A stretch of DNA of 64,000 nt from Asterella californica. Lineage: Eukaryota; Streptophyta; Marchantiopsida; Marchantiales; Aytoniaceae. The notes under the pieces are model-generated. The model searched no databases. It saw only the letters and a list, made by a program, of their open reading frames with translations, and was not told the origin of the DNA. This document shows, piece by piece, positions 10,031 to 20,435 of this stretch (the stretch's first letter is position 1; each line of letters starts with the position of its first letter). The stretch spans positions 41,787,501-41,851,500 of the forward strand of contig JAYKYS010000001.1 in assembly GCA_036924285.1 (NCBI GenBank), given 5' to 3'. Made by a program: the position numbers and the translations under genes.

Positions 10031-12385
10031 TCAGAAGTTTGATGTATATGCAATAGGAGGTTTTGCGAAGTTTTGAGAGTGACCATCGAGAAAGCCAGAA
10101 ATCCACACGGGATCCCTGGCCATAGCAACATCCAAAGATTTCATGAGCTTTTTCCTTCCACTTTCTAGATCGAGCACCAACTTATCCGTCTCACTTTGCA
10201 CGTGGGCTGCACTTTTGATATCGATCTCCAACACCTTAACCTTCACCTCTAACTTGTGAGCTTTATCTTCTGCAGAGAACCTCCTTCATACGTCGTAACA
10301 TCATTGTCATCCACATATTGCGCTTCAAAATCACGTTTGTCAACTCATATTCCCAACCACAAGATGATCTCTACACTGATAAGACTTAATCACACTAACT
10401 GAGATTTCCAACCAAAAGATTATCTCCACGCTTACAAGATTTTAATATATACCACCCCTAAACCAGCTCTACTGCTTTGCTCAAGACATGCGCTCTAATG
10501 GAGTAACGCAGACAAGCTGTCTAGACTTCGAGGTGGGCAGTGGAGAGTGATAAAGTTATAACTTACCTGCTATCTACTACATAAATCATCCAGAGATAAA
10601 ATGATCTTTGCATTCGTCTTCGTGCAGCATCTCTTTGAACTTGGACCAAGTGCTTTCTTGCAGCCTTGGCTTGTTTCACTGTCCAACTCCAGTGTTGAAA
10701 TAGAGCTAGTCTGTTGATAGACCAACTCAAGTAAGCTTTGAAATCGTGGTAATATTAGTTGAACCTGTTTTAGATTACCTCTGCTTTGCTCGTTGAGACA
10801 CTGAGGAAATTCATGAAAAATTTGTGATGAATGTTACTCTTATCACAAGAACCTTGAAAGAAAAATATACAATTCCTATAGATATATATTTTTACCTTGT
10901 AATAAATAATCGTTTTCTTTGATTTTTTTCAACCAACTTCGAAGAAATCCATCGCCTTTTCAGTAGTGAAAAACCCCATCCCATATACCACACTTTTGCT
11001 TTGAATGCTAGCAACCTGCTCATAATCCTCAAAGATGCAGTTCGAAGGACATGTTGATGCCATCTAGTGAGTAAGTCTAGAAGAAACCTTTTTTTCTTCC
11101 GGTTTATAAAACATGCCAACCGTTCATGCACAACCTGAGATGTCTTTATCTTCTTGTACCAGATCCCGAAAGCGACGAGTGTAGCGTTCAATTCTCCAAA
11201 GTGAATGCATATTTCCACTTGCTGCTTATGTCTCTTCTTTCTAGCAACTATATTCATCCATCCCATGACACAATCACCCACAAGTTTCTGGAAGAATATG
11301 TTTTGTGATTCAACAAGACTTTTTTTGGCTACCTCGACATATCTCTTCCATTGGTTCCAGGATTTTTGCAGATGGTTGTATGTTTGCATCTTACGAGCCC
11401 TCTTCACTTGAAGATTCTTGCAAATAGCCCTCCAGTAGTACTCTTGCCATCCTCTAAAATAGATTCCCAACACAAAATTTGTGTGCAACTTGACTTGTTG
11501 AATGACTTTTTTCTTCAACTCTTTGTTCCACTGGCTCCTCCGCCACCAGCACTTGAAACACTTCTCTAACCAGTGATGTCTTGCTTGAAAATTGAGTTGG
11601 TGTTGCTTTTTGATTTTCTCACAACCAACTATGAATCTGTCAAATTTGTGCGCTAACGTTCGTTGCAGCCAAAGACTCTCGGTCTTTCTAAGGGTCTGCA
11701 AGCACAAGAGTGCCACTTTGAGTTCAACCATCGAAGGTTTTCAATCGTCACTATCTGAAATTTTGTCCACTTTCTGGTCCATTAGTTTAGTAGACATATG
11801 TCAAACTTGCAAGCATGTGTTGAGAGATATCAACATCAAGTTATCTTTAAAACTCATCTTACAATCGGTTTGATTCATTCCATACACAATCGAGTTTTTC
11901 GGACCTACTTACTCTTTTCTTTCTGCAGAATCTGATATATCGCCACCAAGAAAAGATAGATGTAAAAAGTAGCTGACTTCTTGCTAGCGTTTGCGTTCTT
12001 TCAATAAGACGTATTCTCATGGACTCTGCGTTCCCGATCAAGTAAAGTTCTTCTTTTCTTTTTTGAAGAGCTTCTGCTAAAAGATTCTGATCATATTCAG
12101 CTCTTGCATTTGCCTCCGTAACCTGCTTGGCCGCCTGAATGAAAAAAGCTTCTTTAATATCTCAAAGGATATTTCTTTTCTGTTGCGATGTAAGGAAGAG
12201 AGTAGCTCTCGTTTAGAACTTCAATTGCATATCAAAATGTAAATAGAGGCTAAGAGTATTCTTACATCGTTTAGTTTGTGTTGGAGTTGCTGATTTTGAT
12301 GCTCCTGCTCTAACAATGCTGCATTTTTCTGCCACTCCCATCGAGAATACTGTGTGATACTTGCACGTTGTAGTAATCGTTGCAT
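10031..12385 (-). CDS. Sfi1-like centrin-binding repeat protein (517 aa, five exons)
   Basis: Exons on the minus strand: 12385-12266, 12134-11913, 11695-10896, 10725-10567, 10283-10031. GT-AG introns with phases 0, 0, 2, 2 give exactly 518 codons including the stop. The protein is basic and helical, with tryptophans recurring every 25-35 residues in an 'L/F..W.......' context: FSWWRYIRF, WLEKCFKCWW, YFRGWQEYYW, WNQWKRYV, MGWMNIV, FGIWYKKI, LLTRWHQHV, WYMGWGF, FQHWSWTV and FYLWMIYV. This is the pattern of Sfi1 repeats, long helices that bind centrin at spindle poles, basal bodies and flagellar roots. A short tail (residues about 435-517) looks coiled coil then irregular. No other domain is seen. 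The start Met may not be the true N-terminus, because the frame is open upstream through about 13 more codons to an acceptor-like site near 12425. That would allow splicing from the gene upstream. Confidence 0.78.
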
Positions 12386-12560
12386 GAGTGAATTGAAATT
12401 TGTGCATGAATCTCCTCTATACTATCTAAAAACTCTTTCTTGGTGCTTTGTTAATAAGTTATATCTTTCTGAGGCTTAACTTCAAAGGTAAGAACTAAAG
12501 AAGACAACAAAGACATAGCATAACAAAATGGATACGTCAAGAACGAAAAAGGAAACTAAA

Positions 12561-12617
12561 GTTCACTTCTTTATGCTAAAGTCTACTTCTTTATGCTAAA
12601 GTTTACTTCTTTATGCT
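12561..12617. repeat. 20-bp tandem repeat, three copies
   Basis: The unit gttcacttctttatgctaaa starts at 12561, 12581 and 12601 with one or two changes per copy. On the minus strand it encodes the last residues and stop of the unknown 177-aa protein (repeated HKEV/IKK-type codons), so unit number would change that protein's end. Confidence 0.85.
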
Positions 12618-13352
12618 CTTCAATGACACAACAGAACTTTTGTGGGATTACATTGCATTCAAAGTTGGTGTGATTGAAACGTACGATGAGCTTCTTGATA
12701 AGAGTTTCTTTAGAGAGAGCACCGTGGATTGCATCTAGAACATCACTTTGCAAGTTGTCCATGTTTCCCTGTAACCATACGATACTTGTTGGAAAAAACA
12801 ATATGGTATGTTCCTAATTGCATCATCTAAGTATTTCCTTAGATAGTAATTGCTATGGAGTTGTTTAGAAATTTCCAGACTGAAGTCTCCTACAAGCTTC
12901 AGGCTCTGTTTTCTCTTGAAAAGTTACAATCATTTACCAAGGCATTCTCTCGAATGGTGTGCATCATTGGCATTTGAAACTTCAAGAAGGTGAAAAACGA
13001 GTTAGACTAATATGTTCATTGTCTTCTATGAAAATCGATCATTTACCTCAAGTTGAGTTACGTCCCTTGAGGAGAATCTTGGAATACTCACACCCCAGTG
13101 ATAAGGTATCCCTCTCATATCAGCAGAAAAAAACATCTTGTGATCGTGGAGCATTGTTCTCGATGTAGATTCTGTGTCTACAGCAGTTGTTATCTTGTTC
13201 GCTCTTTGCATTCTTACATATGCAGCAAGAACTTCGTCAATGGTAAACATTTTGGTCTCAGATGGACCAACTCCGACTGTTGCAGTCAAATGAGCTCTAA
13301 ATATATCACCTGGCTTGATGTGATGTCGAGTTTCAATTCCCGTCAACTCCAT
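12583..13352 (-). CDS. Unknown 177-aa protein, three exons
   Basis: Exons 13352-13047, 12979-12938 and 12768-12583 (minus strand) join in phase 0 at both introns, each with a GTAAAT donor or clear AG acceptor, to give 178 codons with the stop. The N-terminal 102 residues begin MELTGIETRHHIKPGDIF and look beta-rich; the rest is helical (DNLQSDVLDAIHGALSK). I recognise no family. The stop falls inside a 20-bp tandem repeat (12561-12617), which is unusual for a conserved end. Within exon 3 there is a strong in-frame phase-0 donor (ATC|GTACGT near 12680) that could instead splice to the Sfi1-like gene 200 bases downstream. The short length and tight spacing make an N-terminal part of a longer protein a real alternative. 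Confidence 0.5.
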
Positions 13353-13410
13353 CTTCAAATATGATCAACTATGAGAAAACATAACAATTATCCAAGAGCT
13401 CTCTTAGAAT

Positions 13411-14113
13411 CGGATAATTTACTTGGTCACACTCTTGAAATTGTGTTTTCACTTGGTGTCATCTTCTACTTATAAATGTCACTTGGTCACACCCTCTCTC
13501 AGTTTTCCGATCGCTTGTCCAACTTTGAGTCCTTGTTGGAGGACGTTCAATATAATGACACTTGGATATGAAGTAGCAACAGAACTGTCCGTGCATGTGA
13601 ACTTTACTATTGAAGGTCGTTTATGACCATTCAATGTTAACTCAATCTGTGTGGATTGATTTACAGAGATATAAGGGACACTTGGATTTAAGCACAATTT
13701 GTTGAATGACAAGTTTTTTCATTTCATGTCGAGCTTAAGTTAAATTGTCACTACTAGTTTATTGAATGATGATTTACTTAAGTTCAACAAGGATCAGGAT
13801 TTATTGAATGATGATTTACTTCCATTTACTTTGTAAGGGTCATGGTCCTAACCACGAATTATATTGAATAACAGTGTATCGTCATTCAGAATTGATCTAA
13901 GTTAAATGCCCGTCGTGAGTTTACTGAATGGTGATTTACTGTCATTCAATCTGACACCACCACAAGTATACTAAATGACAACTAATGACATCTGTGCCGA
14001 TTGCGGCCTCTCTTCCAACAAGGACTCCATGTCAAACAAGCAATTGGAAACTTGATGGAAGGTGTGACCAAGTGAAAACACAATTTGAGAGATGTGATCA
14101 AGTAAATTATCCG
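13411..14113. repeat. Inverted repeat, arms about 133 and 103 bases
   Basis: The right arm (14011-14113, plus strand) runs ccaacaaggactcc, aagcaattggaaac, ggtgtgaccaagtg, aacacaattt, aagtaaattatccg. The left arm carries the same series on the minus strand (13543 down to 13411), with an extra about 30 bases holding a second copy of the gaccaagtg piece. The 470-base centre contains three copies of a ttattgaatgatgatttact-type motif (13758, 13799, 13919). The layout suggests a foldback element or an inverted duplication; no transposase or clean target duplication is visible. Confidence 0.65.
13482..13706 (-). pseudogene. Coding-like fragment in the left arm of the inverted repeat
   Basis: An open frame reads NKLCLNPSVPYISVNQSTQI and continues through IELTLNG and TDSSVATSYPS to KVGQAIGKLREG. 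The alternating hydrophobic and polar pattern looks like beta strands of an Ig-like or similar domain, but no family can be named. Its last part is repeated, out of frame, in the right arm at 14011-14060. No splice donor here joins in phase to the ATG at 13352, so I do not attach it to that gene. It may be a gene scrap carried by the inverted duplication. Confidence 0.35.
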
Positions 14114-17100
14114 TTAAAATCTTATCATAGAAATCAAATCTCTCACTCTACATCAAACATAGAAGAAGAGTGAAATTTCTCCACTGAGTATAAGAGGAAT
14201 AGAGTTATATTCATTATTCTTGAACAAGCTAGTCTCTCTAGACTCGTCATATCCTAAGTTTGGATAATCATATCTTAGACTTTAAACTAATGTTCTAAAC
14301 ACACAGAGAGAAGTGTCATTTCAAACAAGATATTGTGATGATTGTATCAATCATTGGTTCTCGCTGTGCACATTTTAGTTATGCCAACCATTTATTCTTG
14401 TTTGATATAGAGATCTTTGTCTAATTATTTTGCCACTACGATAGATGTCTATTGAGAAACGTCGCAAGCTTTAGTTGTCTCTCAAGAGATCCCATTGTAT
14501 ACATTACAAAATTAAGAGCTGCTTTTCATAAGATTGAACGATCCCTCGCACGAATTGTCTTTTTGTTCTACCAAAAGACTAAAAGTAAATGCCAAAAGAC
14601 CCTTCTCTTAATGAATTTTGACAACATGATGAACAAAACAACATGTACAAAGTACTCCAACCACATATCATCAAAGATATGTCTGATTTTAAAAGCTTCA
14701 TTTTTCCAAAGTTTCTCATTTACACTTGGACGTTGTAAAACACTTGGAACTTGGAAGGACCACTCTTCAAACAATGCAAGGTGATATTCAATTAGTTAAA
14801 GATGGTTGTCAAATATACCATCTTTTTCTATAATCTACACACAATTAAAACTATGAAAGGAAAACAAGAAAATAGAGAAGGCTCATCTTCACAATTTACG
14901 TTCTCATATAATTGAATTCAATGTCTTATCAAGCTTTTATGTGTTGTTAGTTTGACTTTCAACTTAGTAATCTATTGATAGTCTCATCGACCAGCAGAAA
15001 AAACAAGGTGGGGTAGAGTCATCTTGCCAAGAGATCAATGGGAGTGTCTAAGTTTATAAAAAAGATTCTTTCACACAAGAATGGAGATCGACAATAAAGA
15101 AATCAAAGTATGTTTAACTAATGATCGATTTTATTTATAATTTTTCATTTGATCATGGCTCTTTTAGGAGGTTAATAGTCACTTTATTTATAATCTCTTT
15201 TTCGGTCACTTTCTTTATAGTTAACCGTTCAAAATTTCTGAGATACTACAATTAATCATCCAAAATTTGAATAATGTGAAAGTCTATTGTATTCAAAATA
15301 CATTTCATGTCCACCACTAGAAATGATAGCTCCAACACATAAGTCTCTATAGTTAATTCTATGAACATCATGTGTTTTGAATGAAGCTCTATCGATTTGA
15401 CTCAAATTGTCCAAAAGAGATAGCAAGATATTCTTAGAAACACTTATTCAAAAAATCCTTGTTTGCTTGATGACAAAAAAATCTTTCTAAATGATGAGAG
15501 TTTTACAAAATTAATAATAATCCAACTTCCTTATCATCTAGAGTTTGTAAATTCTAGAGCATGAATCATTGTTGAGGTTTCCAAATACTTTCCTTTCAAG
15601 GTCTTTTTTACATTGCATATAATATCACTATGCTCTTAAACAAGAAGCATCTCTCCACACACCTTCTCACCTATCACAAACTAGAATTATCTTTCTAAAA
15701 ACTATCAAAGATCTTGAGTTGATTTTCAAATATCAATACATAAATGATTGAGTTGCTTTGAAAATTTTTGACGAATAAACATGTAAAACGATGAATCGAT
15801 TTGAAAAACTTACCAACAAAGTTTCCTAAACAAACGTATCTGGAAAAAAAAGATGAATTTGGAAACAAAAATGATATGGTTGCTATCATGACATTGAATC
15901 AAATTTATAATGACTACTAACTGAAAATAGAGCACATGTGAGACCAAAGGCTAGAAAGATAGGAAGATGGTCGAATATGGAGATTGGAGAAAATGACCAA
16001 AGAGGAATAGTTCCACGTAGTAAACAAACCAGACACATAAAGATTTCTCTATGTTTTTCTTTTCGAAACAAAATGCATCTAAAATGCACTTCCAAGCGAA
16101 TGGACAAAAAAAAAACAAACATTTAAATATACTACAAATAATCATGAGTAATTGATTGAGAACAAAAATGTTCAATAAAAATATAATTTACTAAAGTACA
16201 AAGTTATGAGGAAAAGTGATGCTAGATTATATTTGCAAATTGTGTCAAAGCTTTTTAAATTTACTTTACTAAATTTAAGATATTAAATTTAAAATCCACT
16301 TGATAAACTTGATTACACATGATCATTTGGGGTTATTTATGAGTTGAGTTACATACAACCCATTTATGTCATAAGCTTCCCAAAAGGAAAGCTTAAGATA
16401 TAAATTAAAACTCTTCGCATATTCCATTCTTTAGACCTTGAAAGAGATGAATATCATAAAAGGAAGTTTGCATCTGCTTCTAAATATTTTTTCTTCCCCA
16501 AGCAAATAGGATCTTTTGCTGCTCGCACATGTAGAAAATCCTCCAAAGAGGTTACTGATCATTCTGAAAATAGCCCTATAATAGTAAAGAAACACTCCAA
16601 TATCTCAAATTTGTTTATATTTTTATTGTAATACCAGGTGACAATATATGGATATACACTAGCTTTAACAAACTCTATCCAAACCGAAATAATAACTTGA
16701 AGGTGCGAAGTACTAAACGTCTAATCCCAAAGGACGCTCTGATGAGACTTTATTACCTTGTTTTGCTTTGAGTTCTATCTAGAATATACAAAACACTACT
16801 AGTGTTTTGTTCTATGTGATCTATGTGAGTTAAAAATTTTGTATACATTTGCATAGTTAATTATCAATTTTGCACGAAACTATTATCTAAAAATATATTT
16901 AGACACTCATTTTCAATATCTACTGGGATGTCTCTAACAATTTTAACTTTCTTCTCTTCTACCAAATGCATTGTGCTGCAACTTGTTAATGTACTGGCTT
17001 CTTCTTTCTTTCTTACCCTAGTTTTCTCTCGTGCTGTAATCTTACTACGAACATGAGAAAAAGAAATGCAACCTTATAAGAAAGTATGAAGGACAGAAGG

Positions 17101-17330
17101 AGATTATTTTCAGTTTTCATGTTATCTTATGTTTATTTTTTGGTATTTAGCAATCTTAGTCAAAGCACAGCAAGGTCTACTTGCAATCCTCGTTTGCAGA
17201 TTTCTTACCAGACTTTTCTTTCTCTTTTAATTGGTCTGTTCAACTGTTTTGGACAGTGTGTCAACGGTATCGTTGACATGCCATCTCCCTTGAAGTTTAT
17301 GATTACAAAGGATCCGGACATGCGCTAGTT
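14114..17330. other. AT-rich intergenic block, no gene seen
   Basis: Visibly rich in A and T, with many short stops in all frames. The longest open frames (14452-14784 plus; 14774-14568 minus) show no motif I recognise. A 23-base palindrome (acaaaacacta-c-tagtgttttgt) lies at 16789-16811. No RNA gene or terminal repeat was identified. Confidence 0.5.
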
Positions 17331-18996
17331 CTGAATAAATCTTTGACGCCACTTTTCGTGTCCGTCAACATTTCGTGACCGTATTTGTTTGCCACGTGGT
17401 CAGCGTAAGCAATGTGATACTCCAGAAATTGGTGGAGGTACCCTAGCTGTCCCTCTATAGTTTTAGCAACTTATAAAATATACCCTCTTGGTTTTAGAGG
17501 ACTTGCAAAAAGCTATATGCGGAAGCAAGGTTAACTCCCTAACCTAAAAATCCAGCAAGCTACCCTCGAGCAGAAGTTCGAGGAGTACCAGCAGTGTTTC
17601 TCACCTTCCACTCCGGATCCTCTTTCAAGGGAGTTACGTGCTTGGAACACTGTGTTCTACCATGTTCGGCCGTGTCAAGGGAACTCCTCTACTGGTCTCT
17701 CTCCAAAAACTGTTAGATTATCTCACACCTTGGATAGGGATGTCATCCTTTGCCCTCATTATGTATCTCTCGGATGAGAGCACATGATTTTGTATCTAAA
17801 TTCAGTTATTCGGTTCTATAATTTTATTCTGTCGTCAAAGTCCTGTAGCAAATGATTCTATATCTACATTCGGTTATCATTCTGTTCAGGTACTCTACCC
17901 ATCTCCTACTTGCAGTAGAAATCTCTAAAAAGGACAAGAAAAAAAGCCCAACATGCTGTCCATAATGAACAGAACACTAAACTGGACCTCCGTAACTAAG
18001 AGAGTATTGATATCATTACAGGGTGCTCTCCAACTAAATAACTTGGACCGTAGTGCCTCCATTCTCAAACCTCAGTCAACTGTTTTTATTAACGCAATTA
18101 TGCTATAGCAGTAGAACAATGAAGCTAATGTCATGAGACCCACTAATAAGCAGAATAGATGCTAACTGTATTCAATTTTCACCAATACAAGTTTGATTAC
18201 TCATACTATAGAGACAGGAAAATACTACATTTGACAATGGACCTCTAAACATTATGTATAACACAGACAAGGGTGCACAGCTGTTCACTGTGACCCACTC
18301 AATCATGCTGGAATAGCGCTGGAAAGCCTTGCATTCAAACCTACTGTAAAGCTTACAAACGCTGACATAACTACTTTACAAACACATTCTCTGGTGTCAC
18401 CGTATGTGATTTACCATAATAAGGTAAACAGCATGAAAAAAGACCAACATAAGTGACCACGAAATCTCAACCCACCTTCCCCGTTGTTGGCCTAGGGCAG
18501 CAGCATCAACAAGGATGCATCCCGCTGAAAGTTGTTGGAGCAAGAACTTGTTTCCCGTACTTTCCAGCAGAGTGATGAACTTCACGAAAGAAGAAGGATA
18601 ACTATTTCAGTTGGGGGCTCAAACTCAGGTTGTCGAACTGTTCCGTTAGGGCCTTCCAAGCCAGTTATCGATGGTTTTCTCTTTTCATTGCAAAAACTCG
18701 TTGAATTGTGGGGATCACGACAAAGCATCAGAACGAGCATGTGCTTCTTATTAACGAACCTGACTGCAGCGGAAAAGCCGAACTGGTAAAGACCCTACGA
18801 ACAACGCCTACGAACTCTTCAGTAAACACTTAATTCTTCCAGTAAACCTGGTAAAATGAGATCGTCCCACCACACCAAGTTCTCCACGTAAACCTAGACG
18901 TATATCATACATCAGGACGGCTCATTATTGTTTGTACAGAAGGAAGGAGGAGCTCATATCGGTATGACATCTTAGAGATACGCCATTAATAGACGT
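17331..18996. other. Balanced-composition flank upstream of the retrotransposon, no gene seen
   Basis: Composition shifts from AT-rich to roughly even near 17,330. Open frames are short and unlike known proteins. This is the left flank of the chromovirus insertion, and the same kind of sequence resumes at 26,140. Confidence 0.45.
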
Positions 18997-19001
18997 ACTC
19001 T
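18997..19001. repeat. Target site duplication ACTCT (left)
   Basis: The five bases before the left LTR are identical to the five after the right LTR (26135-26139), the usual length made by Ty3/gypsy integrases. This marks one insertion event with both ends intact. Confidence 0.93.
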
Positions 19002-19950
19002 TGTAACGTTCGACCGCAGATCTCGGAACAGATTCCTTAATCTCTAACCAATGAACTGCCGAACGTGAACCTCCCTAGAGACCTGTATACTTTATTTGTG
19101 TCTCCAGATCCAGTTCGTTAAACTATCCACTAATGAGCACCGAGGATTTGATAACTGTTGAACGGGTTTCGAATAACCAACTAGTCTTTTGTAGGTCTCT
19201 GGTCAATCTTAGGTTGCTAAATACAGGTGGAACTATTCTAGACCTGGGTTGCATAAAATTTGGGCAGCGCTTCCGCTACTGGTGATCAAGTCGGAACGCC
19301 AGGACCCACAAGGAGCAACCGCCAAGACTAGGAGACCTAGTAGATGCTAGGAAGTAGGAAGGCAAAGCAATTACACCGAAATGAAGTCAACACGACACCA
19401 GATGCGCCCAACTCAGTTTTAGCACACAACTCAAGCCTACTTATCAGAATGGAGAAAGTCACGGGCTCATATACATTACATGGCATTACTTGCTGACAAG
19501 GTCACGCAGCGCTCTTGGACCGGCAATCCTTCACTACTCAGCAACTCTGCTGTGACTAAGACTTCACCCGAGAACCTACTTTCACTCTGAACGCCCTGAT
19601 TTCTGTTGCTCAACAGATCAGACCCCAAGTCAGCGATCTAATCAACACCCCAAGTCTGCTCTCAAGGTCCCTCTTCAAATCTGCTCTCCAAAGAGCTTGA
19701 TGTGCATCAGTTCTAGCTCTTGATTTCTGACCTCAAAGGCAATGTACACTACACTGAAAAATACAGTCTCCTCCCTCACTACCAAGAGTGCTCTCTCCAA
19801 AACTGAAAAACTGAGAATGACCTCCTTTAGGACTCGCGACACTCTTTTATCTAGTCTCTTGAGCCTGCTTTATGACCATGCAGCTGCCACTTTTGGATTA
19901 ATCACTGCCCGAATGCCATCTGGTTTGGGGAAAAAGCAAAAGGTGTTACA
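19002..19950 (-). repeat. 3' LTR of the chromovirus
   Basis: 949 bp, same ends as the 5' LTR. It differs at 11 positions (for example ctctgctg/ctctactg and gatttctg/gattttg-type sites), about 1.2%. Short open frames inside it are noncoding LTR sequence. Confidence 0.95.
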
Positions 19951-19964
19951 ATCGCCCCAACCAG
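19951..19964 (-). other. Polypurine-tract-like site
   Basis: On the minus strand ggttggggcgat directly precedes the 3' LTR, where plus-strand DNA priming starts. It is purine-rich but interrupted by pyrimidines, so the assignment rests mainly on position. Confidence 0.5.
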
Positions 19965-20435
19965 CAAAACGCAGTTCTTCCACTGAACTGCGGTATCTAC
20001 AATACCACATTAGAAACAACACTTCCTCAAATCCAGAGGAACAGTACCCCATCCAGGGTAAGATTAAGCCCTTTCTCAAGGCTATGCTCCATTACCGAGC
20101 ATCCGTTGAAGCTTTCGGGTGAGACAGAACCCTAGCTTCCAGGTGATGAACTCGTCAGTTTCTTTTTATCCACCTCCTTACTATGATACACCATAGTAGC
20201 GTCAGCCTAAACCTGATTGACATCCGACAGTCATAAGCAGTCAGCAGACCACAACTCCACCTTTAGACGAGCAGATTGGCCAGATCTACTCGGTTCCAGT
20301 GTCCTTGAAGGGCCCTTTGGCATGACTCTTCTGACTCGATTCAATCCACCGCTTAGCTGGCAGAGACCACTACGGACTGTCGTCTCACAAAGTATCTTCG
20401 TAGTGGTTCTTGGAACTTGTACAATGCTAGATCAT
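19965..20435 (-). other. 3' noncoding region of the chromovirus
   Basis: About 470 bases between the integrase stop and the purine tract, with no open frame of note. Length and position are normal for the family. Confidence 0.6.

Noticed and set aside
10736..10895. Possible 22-base micro-exon in the Sfi1-like gene
   Set aside because: Its length breaks the frame of the next exon; an acceptor at 10726 joins exons 3 and 4 in phase without it.
19742..20122. 126-codon frame across the LTR and adjoining element sequence
   Set aside because: It lies on the strand opposite the element and spans the LTR border; it is noncoding retrotransposon sequence.
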